Shown here: piece after piece, positions 22,100 to 34,190 of the stretch | How the letters are laid out: each line of letters begins with the position of its first letter | Position numbering within the stretch: position 1 is the stretch's first letter | NCBI GenBank assembly: GCA_964034945.1 | Contig: OZ035962.1 | Span: 65,374,274 to 65,438,273, forward strand | Source of the DNA: Chrysopilus asiliformis | Lineage: Eukaryota; Arthropoda; Insecta; Diptera; Rhagionidae | Reading direction: 5' to 3' | DNA length: 64,000 nucleotides | Program-made: the position numbers and the translations under genes | The notes under the pieces: generated by a model | What the model was told of the DNA's origin: nothing | Seen by the model: the letters and a program-made list of their open reading frames with translations, nothing else | Database searches by the model: none

Positions 22100-22455
22100 A
22101 GCAAAGGAACAAGCAAGCAGCCGAGCGGCAATGCGCAAAACACACAAACACACGAGATATCAGAGACCAAACACATGAATTAGCGGTTCAAGTCCCACCA
22201 GGAGCACACAAACTTTTCTTTTTTATTCATTTTTTCCTTAAAAAATTATGAAAATTTATAATAATTTCTTGTAAGAAACACCTTTTAATTCAGTAAAAAT
22301 GAATCAAATTTAACCAAATTGATTTTCTGTTGAAATTTTGACTTTTTCAAGAATCTTTGATTAATTATCAAAATTCTTAGTTGGCGTTCTCCTTACCAAG
22401 AAATTGGTTGAGCTTATGATGATTTTGGGAATTTTCACCTAATTATTTCTCTCTG
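22100..22455 (+). repeat. SINE-like element with tRNA-like box motifs
   Basis: CAGCCGAGCGG (near 22,110) resembles the A box of Leu/Ser tRNAs, and GCGGTTCAAGTCCC (near 22,183) resembles a B box. The spacing is about 70 bp. A T-rich stretch and ACCAAGAAATTGGTTGAGC follow, ending TTTCTCTCTGTA. No cloverleaf forms convincingly, so this is a SINE-like remnant and not a tRNA gene. Confidence 0.4.
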
Positions 22456-22459
22456 TATA

Positions 22460-24060
22460 CATAAACGGTTCTGAGCCGAGTTGTTAATGAATTGAATGTT
22501 AACTGGTCAGTTCAATTCAATTCTGAATTGATTTTTTTTTTTTGGAAATGTTAGAGGTGGTGACAGCCGAAAAGGAAAAGGATTTTTTTTCGAAGCCTTA
22601 ATTCGTACGAATTACAAAAAACTTTGTAAATAAGTGTATTGTTTACAAACACTTCTCAACTTTTCCAATTCGTAATGATCAATGTCAATAATGCTATGCG
22701 AATTTCAATTTCCAAGATTCTGGTGGAATCCAAAACATTTGGATTGGCACCACTAAACTTAAGGTTTTTAGTAATCTCTGTAAAACATAAACTAAATTTT
22801 AGTTATGCTCTATAACTATGAAACTTAATTATTCAAAAAAAAAATCCTTGAAATAATATATAAACATATAAATCCATCAACTCTGAAATGCACCTTGCTT
22901 TTGTTGGAGACAAAATCGTGGTCTACCACATGACGTGGTCTACAAAAATGTTTATTGATCCCGTTCTACATCACTATTTGTTTATTATATGCTAGCATCT
23001 GAAATTGGCGTGCTTAATAATATCTGTTAATGGATGTTTGTATGTCTCGTCAACATATTTTTTTTTTCTTCGTGAAACGCTAATGTTGTATGACATCATA
23101 TTTAGATATTTTAATAATCTTTTCGACGGTTACAAATTATATGGAAAATGAGCGGCTGCTTATGTAAATTCTAATATACTCAAAACTCACGGAGGTTTTT
23201 GAAATTTAGTCAATATAATTTATTTCACCGTTTAAAAATTTAAATAAATTAAAACTTTCAATCAATTTTCATTATTGAAAAAGGTTTATTTCAATTGCCA
23301 TATTCAAAGTGATTGGTACGATTTTTCAAATCTATAAAGTTTTCAGATTTCATGTAAAAACATTTCTGGAATGTTTACAGGCAATTTACGTGGTCGTGTT
23401 GAAAACTGTCTTCTTTATTGTTTAAGAAACACAAGCACAAAAACTGTCTTCATTATTGCTTTGAAAAGTTGTAGATTTTTTTTATCCAACAGACAGATTT
23501 ACAATTACATATTACTATTATTACTTTTCCTAATTGTTCATGAGATGTGACAATTTTCTTTAAAAGAAATAATTATCCAACAGTTGTACAATTTGAATCC
23601 CATTATATTAGAATACATTTAAACAATGCTAAGTACTTTATTAGAGAGCGCCAATAATTGTGATAAGAAGTTTCAAAAAATTACAGAAAAAATTACAGAG
23701 TATAATTCTAACTCCCTGTTCCTGGATTTATTAACTTTGTCTTACCTTGTTAAATTTTTTGAGTCTGTTTATCGGACATTTGTGTTCTTTTGACAAGATT
23801 ATTTGGCCTGATTCTTCGACAGTATTGTTTTTACCGAATTCAAACTAAAATCAATCCAGTTAAAGGGTCAGATCTGACCGAATTCAAATTTTTCTAATGG
23901 CGACACTGACTGTAATTCACAGTTTAAGAATTTTGGTGCAGAAATAATTGACAATCGGTGACTTAGCACAGGAACCGGACGGATCAATCAGGCTCGACCA
24001 GAAATTCTCCGATTAGATTGATGCAACATTTCTTATAACAATATAAAAACCTTTTAAATT
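22460..24060. other. Intergenic stretch, nothing recognised
   Basis: AT-rich sequence without long frames, clear inverted-repeat ends or exon-like segments. Confidence 0.4.
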
Positions 24061-24066
24061 TCATCA

Positions 24067-24141
24067 CCAGCAAATAAAATAAATCATTAAATAAATAAAA
24101 ATTGAATTTTCATTTATTTAATGATTTATTTTGTTTGCTGG
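24067..24141. repeat. Hairpin with about 35-bp arms
   Basis: The arms begin CCAGCAAATAAAATAAATCA and end TGATTTATTTTGTTTGCTGG. They are complementary with two mismatches around a loop of about 6 bp. This may be a tiny foldback element or a replication-slippage palindrome. Confidence 0.7.
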
Positions 24142-24573
24142 AGCACGGCCGGGCTTTGCTGGAGAAGAGCCCAGAAATAACAAAACTTAAAACGTTTGTT
24201 TTTGACCTTGGCATCCAAAAATTTTCACCGGCGGCGCAGTTCTTTGATAATTTCTGCATTCAGTGCATTTATCTTAAAAAACATTGCTATCGGTGACCCA
24301 GTAATTGACACTACCCCGTTCACCCCTTTTAAAGTAACAAAAAAAATCCCCCTTTATTTTGGTAAGTCTAACTTCCAAAGAACTTGGAAATAGGTGGCAA
24401 AAGTGCCCTTTAATTTCTTGATTCGCATGTCCCATTTCTTACCAATTTCAGTAAGAAACTCGCTTTTTCGCACTTGCACCGGATGTGTCAAAATGATTTC
24501 AAGTTTTTACATGTCAAGATGACAGCCATAACTTTAGAAATTAATGTAAGAATAATAAATCATCATACTAATA

Positions 24574-25474
24574 CCAGGAGTGTTAGTTGAAATTTGCCGG
24601 TTTTACTAATAGCTGTCGCTAGAGATATGTATACATTTCTACGATTTGGCATCTATGTCATATTTTTCTATTGACATTAATCTTCAAAACTACACAAGTT
24701 ACGTTCCGTCAAAATAACAATGTCATAGCGTTAAAGCTGTTTGAAAATGTCAAGTTTTGTGCCTGAAAACGTGCATTCGCGGCAATCATTACTTTTTCTC
24801 TTTAATCAAAAGAAAAAGGCCGCTGAAAGCCATCGTTTGGTGGTAGAAACTTACGGTGATCATTCCCCAACCATAAGAACATATGAGACGTGGTTTCGAC
24901 AATCCAAAAGTGGTGATTTCAACATCCAGGACAAAAAACTTGTCTGGTGGAACCAGATTGGTGTCGTATATTATGAACTGTTGAAACCTGGAGAAACAGT
25001 TGATACTGATCGCTACCGACAACAAATGATCAATTTGAACCACGAATTGATCAAAAAACGTCCGCAATACGCTGAAAGACATGGTAAGGTGATTTTGCAG
25101 CATGACAACGCGCCGTCTCACACAGCAAAATCAGTCAAAAAAGTGTTCAAATCACTTGGATGCGAAGTATTACCGCACCCGCCGTACTATCCAGACCTCG
25201 CCCAGTCTGACTATCACCTTTTCGCATCGATGGGACACTCACTCGCAGACCAGCGCTTTGCCAATTTTGAAGAAGTCGAAAAATTGCTCGTCGAATGGTT
25301 TTCCTCGAAAGAGAAACAGTTTTTTTGGAATGGTATCCATGATTTGCCTGAAAGATGGGCAAAATGTGTACAATCCAATGATCAATACTTTGAATAAAAA
25401 TTTTTTGAGATTCACTTGAGAATTAAGTGTTTTCTTTATCGAAAAAACCGGCAAATTTCAACTAACACCCCTGG
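24574..25474 (+). mobile_element. Internally deleted mariner (DD34D), 901 bp
   Basis: The inverted ends start CCAGGAGTGTTAGTTGAAAT (31 bp, one mismatch) with TA duplicated at 24572-24573 and 25475-25476. The single frame inside is an in-frame deletion derivative of a mariner transposase. It is inserted into the 5' end of a Helitron-like element. Confidence 0.9.
24741..25397 (+). pseudogene. Mariner transposase with in-frame internal deletion
   Basis: The 218-codon frame opens with MSSFVPENVHSRQSLL (the second Met at 24747 fits the family start better) and keeps the first helix-turn-helix up to FNIQDKK. It then jumps directly to LVWWNQIGVVYYELLKPGET. The missing 120 or so residues include the second DNA-binding motif and the first catalytic Asp. 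The second Asp (QHDNAPSH) and third Asp (YPDLAQSDYHLF) remain, 34 residues apart, as in DD34D mariners. Family proteins are about 345 residues. The frame is intact to its stop, so a truncated protein could be made, but it cannot cut DNA. Confidence 0.85.
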
Positions 25475-25957
25475 TATATAAAAATGAGTTGGTGTCTGTC
25501 TGTCTGTCTGTTCCTCTTTCACGCAAAAACGGTTGAACCGATTGACTTGAAATTTGGCATGAGTGTCTGTGGTAGTTCTGGTTCCAACATAGACATACGG
25601 AAAAGTAGCCCGAGGGGTGGGGGGAGTAAGGGGAGGGGGTAAAGTCATCTCGAAACTTAGTTTTCCCTCTATGTTACTCTTTCGCGGGGAAACTACTGAA
25701 CCGATTGCCCTGAAATTTGGCACAGAAGTTCGTCGGGGGTCCAACCCCAACACAGACCCATTAAAAAGTAGCCCGAGAGGTTGGGGAGTAAGCGGAGGGG
25801 GGTAAAGTAATACCGAATGCAAGTGCTGGAATTTTTTGTTGGTTTGTTAATCATTAACCAACTGAATTTAGTTTTCCTAAGTTTTTTTTCTGTTCACGCT
25901 TTTAGCCGGGCGAAGCCGGGTCCAAATTCTAGTATTTCATATAACAATCTTTCGGCC

Positions 25958-26128
25958 GTTACCCGGCCCTTACACGCGTCTGTAGAGCTGACACAGTCGC
26001 TGACACAGTCTCGTGTAAATGCACTGACTGCCAGTTCGCTAAATGTATTTTAATGCGTTGTCAGTAATTTGACATTTAAAGTCTGTGCTACTGACAGACT
26101 TTATAGTCGCGTGTAAGGGCCGGGTAAC
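25958..26128. mobile_element. MITE with GTTACCCGGCCCTTACACGCG ends removed to short form GTTACCCGG..
   Basis: The 171-bp element has perfect 21-bp inverted ends (25958-25978 and 26108-26128) and internal CTGACA/TGTCAG repeats. The target duplication is not clear. The interior has no coding capacity. Confidence 0.7.
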
Positions 26129-27055
26129 TTCCTTTAGTTTTTTTGTTTTCAGGAATTTTAATGAGACAGGAAATAAGTTCTCCCAGTAATTTTGTTCCCT
26201 AAAGGAAGCACGAAGACTTTGTATTACTCAAAATTTATAAAATTTGAAAAACTAAACGACAAATCCTTTTTGAGCAAGTCAATTTATAAATTTTAATTAA
26301 ATTTAGAAAAGATAAACGATAATTTCAATAAGCTAAAGTTTATTTTTTTTTTGTGAAAAAAATGGTTCAAGAGTTATATTAGCGAAAGTTGAAAAATTGG
26401 CGAAACATTTTCAAATAACGAATCAATATTGCAGTCTAGTGAACTTAAATGAAGTATGAAGTATTACAATGGGTAATTCAATGTACACAACTACTGATGG
26501 CTTATGGTAGCTAAAATCTACATTATTTACCTATATTTAATCTAATACATATAAAGATCTAACACCATCCAAGAAAACGCCTTGTATTAAAATCGTTTTG
26601 ATTTTTACTTATCTTTTTAACATGTTGCCTTGCTTCCAACTTTGTCTACTCGATGTTAGCTACTACCTACATTCTCATACCATATTTAACTACTGCAAAT
26701 CCATATTTGCTAGAAAAATAAACACAATTTCAGTAACCTGCTGTAAAACTAGACTTAACTCAATGAACAGCAAATAATAAAATGAAAATTCATTTTTCAC
26801 TTCTTTGCTATATGAATCAAAATCATTTTGAATCTCCGCATAGATATATTTTAAAGTTTTTTCAACTTTCCGTGAGCTAATTCAAATAAAAACAGTTTTT
26901 TAAGTTCAATTTAACTGTTTTAATATTGAAAATTCGTCTACGTTCACAAAATTTGGCAATTTTGCAGGTGAACTGTGTGACACGAAATATCTATTAGAAG
27001 ATAAATTTCCATAGAATTGATGCAAATCTCACCGAAAGTCTTTGGCACATGCGAA
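26129..27055. other. Intergenic stretch, nothing recognised
   Basis: AT-rich sequence with no long frame and no defined repeat ends. Confidence 0.4.
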
Positions 27056-27057
27056 TA

Positions 27058-28352
27058 AGGCTTGTCCCGAAAAGTAACTGGAAATTTCGAATAGGTGTAG
27101 CTCCACTTCTAAACAACATAGCTCAATCAAGTTTTCCTTATTTGCAAGTGTTAGACTTAACTTAAATTTTGTAGTACATAGTTATTTTATACGTGGTACG
27201 GGTGAGTTAAGACAATGAATCGAAAAGATCGACGTGAAACTGTAATTTCCAAATTGCGCGAAAATCCTTTGCGCCCCGTAAATTTGATCCCAAAAGACTT
27301 GAAAATGGCTCAAAGTTCCGTAGATTTGATTTTAAAAAGCTATTTTGTGACTTTGAGCATCGAACAGAAGCCTGTGAGCGGAAGACCTTCTGGTGCAAGT
27401 GACTCTACTCTCGAAAAAAAGATCGTGACTACCATTCAGCGGAATCGAAGTATGTCGGTCAGAGATGCCGCCAAAAAATGTGGAACCACCAGGTCTATGG
27501 TTCAGAAAGTTAAGCAGGGAACAGGTATGAACACTTATAAAAAACAAAAGGTACCAAGAGTCTCGGAAAAACAACGCTCAACAATCAAAACACGTGCCCG
27601 AAAACTTTACGATTTCCTTCGAGCGGAAGAACCTCATTTGATAATGGACGACGAAACCTACAGCAAAGCTGACTTTTCTACGCTTCTTGGACCACAATAT
27701 TGCACAGCAGGTAAGGGAGAGATCCTTTCTGAATTTGAAAGAGTAATTAATATTGGGAAATACGACGAAAAATATCTTGTATGGGAGGCCATTTGTGAAT
27801 GCGGCAAAAGAGCTCAATTTTCGTAAACAAAGGCACGATTACCAAGGAAATATATATTAAGGAATGCCTCAAAAAACGTCTTCTTCCGTTTATTCGAAGT
27901 CATGATGTCCCCACGCTGTTTTGGCCCGATATCGCTCCGGCTCATTACGCTAATGACACAGTTTAATTCTTAAAGGACAACGACGTCAAATTTGTAGAAA
28001 AAGAGATGAACCCACCAAATGTGCCGCAGTGTCGACCCATCGAACATTACTGGGCTCTAGTGAAAGCTTTTTCAAGGAAGACGGGTAAGACTGCCAAAAA
28101 CCTCGACGATTTCCGGCGGAAGTGGTATGCTGCGGCCGGAAAAGTAGAGGAAGCGTCTGTAAAAGCTGACATGGAAGGCATCCGTCAAAAGTTGTACCAC
28201 CAGTATTCCAAAAGAGATATTTAAAAAAAACCAAACATAATTATTTAAGTTAATTGTTGTTCTTGTTATAAAAACAAAGTTCGAGGTTGCCGTTATCATA
28301 TTCACAAAGTTCTATTCGTTTGAAATTTCCAGTTACTTTTCGGGACAAGCCT
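27058..28352 (+). mobile_element. Tc1/mariner-superfamily element of ITmD37E type, 1,295 bp
   Basis: The 31-bp inverted ends are perfect, starting AGGCTTGTCCCGAAAAGTAA. TA is duplicated at 27056-27057 and 28353-28354. It contains a nearly full-length DD37E transposase with two lesions. Full-length structure and perfect ends suggest a fairly recent insertion. Confidence 0.9.
27215..28224 (+). pseudogene. DD37E (ITmD37E-like) transposase with one frameshift and one stop
   Basis: Reading starts at 27215 (MNRKDRRETVISKLRENPLR) and encodes an N-terminal paired-type DNA-binding region, then the first Asp in IMDDETYSKADF. A frame change at about 27,814 (after ICECGKR) moves to the frame of SIFVNKGTITKEIYIKECLK. 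The second Asp is in FWPDIAPAHYAND and the Glu in PQCRPIEHYW, 37 residues apart, which defines DD37E. A TAA at 27964-27966 interrupts the block between them. The C-terminus is complete to the stop at 28222-28224. Total length is about 335 codons, normal for the family. Only these two lesions separate it from an intact gene. Confidence 0.85.
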
Positions 28353-28354
28353 TA

Positions 28355-29323
28355 TGTTTCTGGTAACATAAATAGACAGCAAATCGCGAAGTCCCGACAA
28401 GAAATTGCGCATATAAATCCCAAAAGCTGTAATAAAGCAGCCCCTAATCATCGCCGGGTCGAGATAGTTTCTACTTTCGGCATCCCAAAGTCACTACCGC
28501 TTTAAAGCTAAGTTTATTTATTAATCGAGGCAGTAGCTTTTTTTAACCACTTTAAAACCCCTTTTTGCCTTCCGGTTTCCACTTGGAAACATCAGGTGAC
28601 ACAAATGGGAAAGTGAGCAAGATAACTAAACTCAATATCAGGTGTAAAAAAATAAGTGTGCCACGAAAATTGCATTTTTTTAGTTTGTATGGGGGGGGGG
28701 GAACAAATGGCTTTATATTTTCTGGTTTCGCATGTGATTTAACTTACGATAAAAGACGGATCCTTACTAAATTTCAAGTTTCTGGCTGAATTCGTGTTTG
28801 AGTGACTTTGTATCGTTGATTTCAATATCATACTCAGATTCCGAAAAAGAAAAAAAGTTATATAGTCGATGTGGATGTATGTCCGCGATTTTTCCGTGAA
28901 CGATTAGAGATATCGAGTTGAATCTTTTTGTCTTGTGCTCAACTTAATTACAGGTAAGACATTTTAGAAGACTCTCGCTTTCGCGCTGTCTTCTTTATCT
29001 CTTTCCCTACAATCTCTTCGTCTGATCGAATCGAAATTTGACAAAAATACTAGCTCCAATTTGGCGTTTCTCTTTAACAAACGGTCATATTATGCCACTT
29101 ACGAAGGTTATAGCTAATTTGATATGGGTAAAAAATTAATTTACATGTTTCTTTACCACATATAAAAAGTATAAAATAGTTTTTCTGAAGATGTGTAAGC
29201 TTTTGAAAATTTAATTTTAAAATATTTTTGTGCAGAAATCAGTATTGAAAAAGAAACAATAAAAATCCGAAAACTAAAATATGATACGAATATAAGACAA
29301 AAAATCTATAAAACCTATCAATT
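28355..29323 (+). promoter_or_regulatory. Upstream region of patronin, possible untranslated exon
   Basis: No coding sequence is recognised. A strong donor-like ACAG-GTAAGA lies at about 28,951-28,960 and could end a 5' untranslated exon. No TATA box is convincing. The promoter position is not resolved. Confidence 0.25.
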
Positions 29324-29416
29324 ATGGTATTAAATTTAAATGCCGTGCCACCTACAGGATGGACTTTAAAAACCATTTACGAGATGCCATCGGTTGCAGT
29401 GAACGATACAAATCAA
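29324..29416 (+). CDS. Patronin: Patronin exon 1 (start, residues 1-31)
   Basis: ATG at 29324 begins MVLNLNAVPPTGWTLKTIYE and ends on CAA before GTAAGA, phase 0, matching exon 2. This leader is not part of a domain and N-termini differ between isoforms in this family. It is supported by the open frame and the strong donor only. Confidence 0.6.
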
Positions 29417-32400
29417 GTAAGATGTTTCCTTATTCCCTTTCCTTATAACAGTTTTCATAACTTAGGAATTTTATAACTCTGTTAGGCTCGATTTCGACTT
29501 TAGTCGAATGAAATATTTCTATTCGCCAGCCGATTTGTGGTCTTATGTATGGCTTTAAATTCAATTTTTGAGCCATTCGAATACGCCATTAGAGTTCATT
29601 ACACTATTTAGACATGTTTTCTTTCACATAGCAGAATATTTAAACAAACAAAATTTAGTTTAAAAGTTTTTTGTGAAAATACGGTGTTTGACTTGTTATA
29701 TGATTGGAAATTATTTTTAAAATGCGAATGGAACACAAAATAAATAATGTTATTATTTGATTCTACGACACAGATCGCATTCTTTGGCTTACTTTTGCAA
29801 TTTCTTTTTTATAGCTGTCTGCTAAAAAAATGTAAATCTATCATATTTATGCTTAAAGTTTTTGTTTTAGTTGGCCACGGATTTTATATTTCTGTGGCAG
29901 CAAGAAAAAATAATGATGTGCACGATAAGCCAACATTTTGGCATAGCCGTATGTTCGACTTCGCTTGCAATCCTAAAATACCACCTTGGCGATTCTTCAC
30001 CTCGACTGGACACGATTATCAGTCAAGTCGAACGAGTCATAATATATCACCACAGGTTAAAGAGTGATTATATCTCAATTCGACCAAAGCTCCCATGGTG
30101 ATCATCACCAATTCTAATGATTTTCATATATGAATATCTTGAAATATTTTTGGCACCGATTGACATTCGTAATACCGACCTATCAACTTTGTTGATGACA
30201 TTGCCATTCATAATAAGGGCCTGATTCTCGGTTTTTTTAACTTCTGGTTTTGTGACACCTGATCGATGTACACCAACTACTTAAAGGTGCGTTTTTAAAT
30301 AAAAATAGTAAAATATTAAATTTAAATCCAGTGAAACGCGCAACGCATCATTTTTTTGTTATTTATAAATTTATAATGCATAAAACCTGTTCATGGTTTT
30401 CAAGACTTTTTTCACATTTTTACATGTTTGATCATTCGCAAGGCCGTCTGCTTCTGAACATATTTTTTTGCTTCCCGCATTGCGTAGTTTACGGGTGCAA
30501 AAAAATCGTTTTACAATTTGTCAGGTCTATTTTCGCTGTCTTCTTATAAGATCAGTCTTTGGCAAATGGAATCCCCTCTCTCTGACAGCTTACGACTTTC
30601 CAGGAATGTCTACTATATAACACTAAAGTAAAAAGTCTACTTTAGATTTACTGTGTCACTTTTGTCTATAAAAACCAACTTCAAATTAAACCATTATGGA
30701 AAATCGGGAAATTATGTTGAAAGAATGTTGAAGAATGTTGAATATGGAAATATGAGTCGAAATTTTTAATGATTCATTTCAGTATTTTGGATTCCACAAA
30801 AATACGAAATTTGTTAAATTTTTTTGACGATTTTTTAAAATATGTAATTCATACGAGTGTCATTATCCATCGATTAAAACATTTGCTCGTTATCTGTACA
30901 GTGGAACCTTGTTTCGTGAACGTTTTGGTTCGTGAACTAGTTTTGATCCCTAAAAATACTTCGGTTCGTAAACAATGTTTCGATTAGTGAACAAAATTTC
31001 GGTTCTTGGTCAGGACTTAACCACGAAAATTGAGATAGAGCTTCAATGAATTTCAATCAGAATTTATTCGTTTTTCAAGATCTATTGGAAAAAAGTTATT
31101 TGTATTTTCGTATTAATTTTGGTTATTTATTTTTGAGCAAGATTTTATGTATTGTTAAGCAACAAGTCTAGATTTGGGTACCCAATTTTCCGAGGCTTGG
31201 GACGGATTAAATTATTTTACATTGATTGATATGGGAAAAATTGTTTCGTTCCGTGAACATTTCGTTTCGGGAACGATCATCAGGAATGAATTAAATTCAC
31301 TGAGTTGCAGTGTACCACAAAATTTAAACATTTTTGGACTTAAAGAAATTATCTTATTGTACTGACCTACTTTTCAGAATTAGACGACTTTTCCATATGC
31401 CCTAAAACTACGGAGCTTGTAATTTTTAAAATGCACTATAGACATATTAACACGTTGAGCGTCACGTGCCCATTCTTTGTGGTAGACCGCGTGCTTACGA
31501 GCGGGTATTCCTGACATTCTGGGATCAACATTTTTTTAATTTTTTTTTTATTGATTTATTCCAAGTACTACAAATTCCAAGTAAAATAGGTTTACATCCT
31601 GGGACCAAACTTAATATTTCTCAAAGTTAAATATATGTAAAAGGTTCCCACTGGTGGTCACGATGTCTCGAAATGAAACAAGTAGTGTGTCCACGGTTAG
31701 ATTGACATCCAATAATGCCCACCGGTGGTCACTTGGTCCTCTGTTGGAAAATTAAAATGCTCATCGTTGGGCACGTGGCACTCAACGTGTTAAAATTATT
31801 ATCACACTATTGAATTGAATGTGTGAGGTTTTGACTTAAATTATTTCACATATTAAGTGTGTATTTTTTTTACTTTTAGGCTCGTCAGAAGGCATCAGTA
31901 AAATGGATACTATCAAAAGCGTTCAACAATCGTGTCCCGGATAATTTAAAGGAGCCATTTTATCGTGATCACGAAAACCAAGAGCATTTGAAACCCCAAA
32001 TAGTTGTTGGATTAGGAAATGCAACGCTATATTGTCAAACGCTCTCTAATTTATATTCAGATCCAAATTATCAAAGTCTAAATCACTGGTCAATACTACA
32101 AACACTTACCAGGAAAGGTGTACCAGTCGGTGAATCTCCCGAAATGCCACTGACGGAGACAGTTTTAATCCAAACGAATCCGCTAAAGATTGTAAGTATT
32201 TACATTTAAGAAAGAAACACCAAATAATTTTATTTTTTTTCACAAATGATAGAACTTGTAGTTGGTTTCTTGAAAATAGACGAATACACAATGGGGGGTT
32301 GTATTGTTATAAACACCCCGATTATTATAGACTTTGCAACAGAGACGACAGGACAAATATGACGCGAACTGATTCGGGCCATTCTGATAGTCGATTCTAC

Positions 32401-34155
32401 CAACAATAGTCGACTGAAGTGACGCTTTAGAGTAGATACCAATTTGGTTGACGACAACTATCACTTCTGTTGTGTTTATTTATCAGTATTTGAACAAAAA
32501 AAAATGCTGATTGCAACTGCGTGGAGAGGAAAAACTTGTGGTGAAATTCCACAATTTTCACGACTGTACGCTTGAAGAGGATGCTTGGCCGCTTCTCCCG
32601 ATATTCGGAAGAATTTTATATATCGTCATCCCAAAAATCCATAGGTCTTGGAGAATCGAAAAAAACATGTTCTGGTGTTTTTTTTTATCTTGACAGCTAG
32701 CTACCGAGATATGAATACACCAAAACCTCGATTTGCGTCGTTAATTTGGATCAGAGGAAGACGACGCAAATGGAAATTTCGAATTTTAGTTCCAAACTAA
32801 TTTGTTTCATCTTTTGACTCATTGCAGAAAATTGCGATTTTCTAAGGATTTCAAAGTCTGAAACTACTGCAGATAAAAATCTGAAATTATGTGAGACAAA
32901 TTTGAAAGAAATCCGAAACGAATTTTTTTTTACTCGTCCTGACGTGCATTCATATATGAGTACGGATTGGAAACATTATCGTAACGTAACGAAATAACGA
33001 TTTTCCAGTTTTTTCCTCAAAATTGCGTTATAACGTAATAGACATTTAATTTCGTTAAAATAACAAAATCCGAAAAAAATGATGTCGTTTTTTCGTTATT
33101 TATTTTTGGTTTATTTTTTTGTAAAAAGTTCATCAAGTAGAACCCCACAGACCTACCTCTATCTCTCTCTCTCTCTCGGCACTACAACCGGTTTCCGGTC
33201 TTGGCCTGCGGCAATGTCTCTCGCCAGAGGTCCCGGTCACGTGCCGATGTCCTCCAGTTTTGCATCCCAATTCTCTTCCCGTCCTGGTCAGACCTACCAC
33301 CTGCATAAAATATAAGTAAAAATATTGGGGTAGTATTTTTAATCATATTTCGATTCTAAATTGAACTTTGCTTTGGCCAGATTCACTCGAAAAAGAAAAT
33401 TTTTTAAGCTACTTTTTTGGTGTAAAAAATTATTTTCTTTTTGGTATCTCCAGAAGTAGAGTGAATCTGGCGAGAATCAGCGACGTTAAAATCGCCTAAA
33501 ATTCAATATCTTTGATATAAGTTGCGTTTTTTTAATGTTCTAGAACACGGAACATTAAAAAAACGATCCAGAGTAAATGGGAAATTTCATTGAGTTCGAA
33601 TGGCAACTAACTTCATGTTGGTTACATCAGTAGGCCGTTACTGCTATATTTTCTTGATATAATCACGATTCGCTATCTCCCATGATTAAAACTATTTCGC
33701 TGTCGAACAGAACCAACAAACCACCAACACAAAATCCTCAATTGAGAATAAAATGTCAGATTTATTATGTTGAAGTTAGCAGCATTTCATTACCGTACAT
33801 TACCGTATAAAATTTCCCTTTGTTCCAAGCGCTGTTCGAGTTGAAAAGATGGTGCAGGATTTTGTATGGAAAGCTTGTTCTGAACTGCTTCAGAACATTA
33901 AAAAAACGCAACTATAGACACGAAAATTTTTTTATAATGTACAAAACTTTTGTACGATTTTTTTTTCCTTTTATTGTTTTTTTTCTTATGTTTATACCCG
34001 TATGGTGAAACCAAAGGGTATATTAACTTTGCCTTACCGTTTGTAACGCCAAGATCTCGTCATCGCACACAAAAATGAATTACACCAGTGTGTTTAGAAT
34101 GATGAAAAAAGTTGAATTTAGCATGTCCGTCCGTCTGTCCGTCCGTCTGTCTGTC

Positions 34156-34190
<35 letters not shown>

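Larger units (their letters stand above)
24563..25932 (+). mobile_element. Helitron-like element split by a mariner
   Basis: With the mariner at 24574-25474 removed, the element reads TCATACTAATATATAAAAAT at its start, then GAGTTGGTGTCTGTCTGTC. Two CCGATTG..TGAAATTTGGC modules follow. It ends with CCGGGCGAAGCCGG (a small hairpin) and CTAG at 25929-25932. It sits between A (24562) and T (25933). TC start, CTAG end, 3' hairpin and AT target are Helitron marks. Related copies lie at 34752-35195 (minus) and 63573-64000. Confidence 0.65.

Noticed and set aside
22110..22200. Candidate tRNA gene with A-box and B-box-like motifs
   Set aside because: No acceptor stem or anticodon arm can be formed. 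It is listed as SINE-like instead.
25436..25822. 128-codon minus-strand frame with PPPLTP repeats
   Set aside because: It translates the antisense of a Helitron-like repeat. The same frame type appears at 34905-35195 and 63572-64000, following the repeat copies.
29747..30067. 106-codon frame in patronin intron 1
   Set aside because: No domain, no splice support and AT-driven composition.
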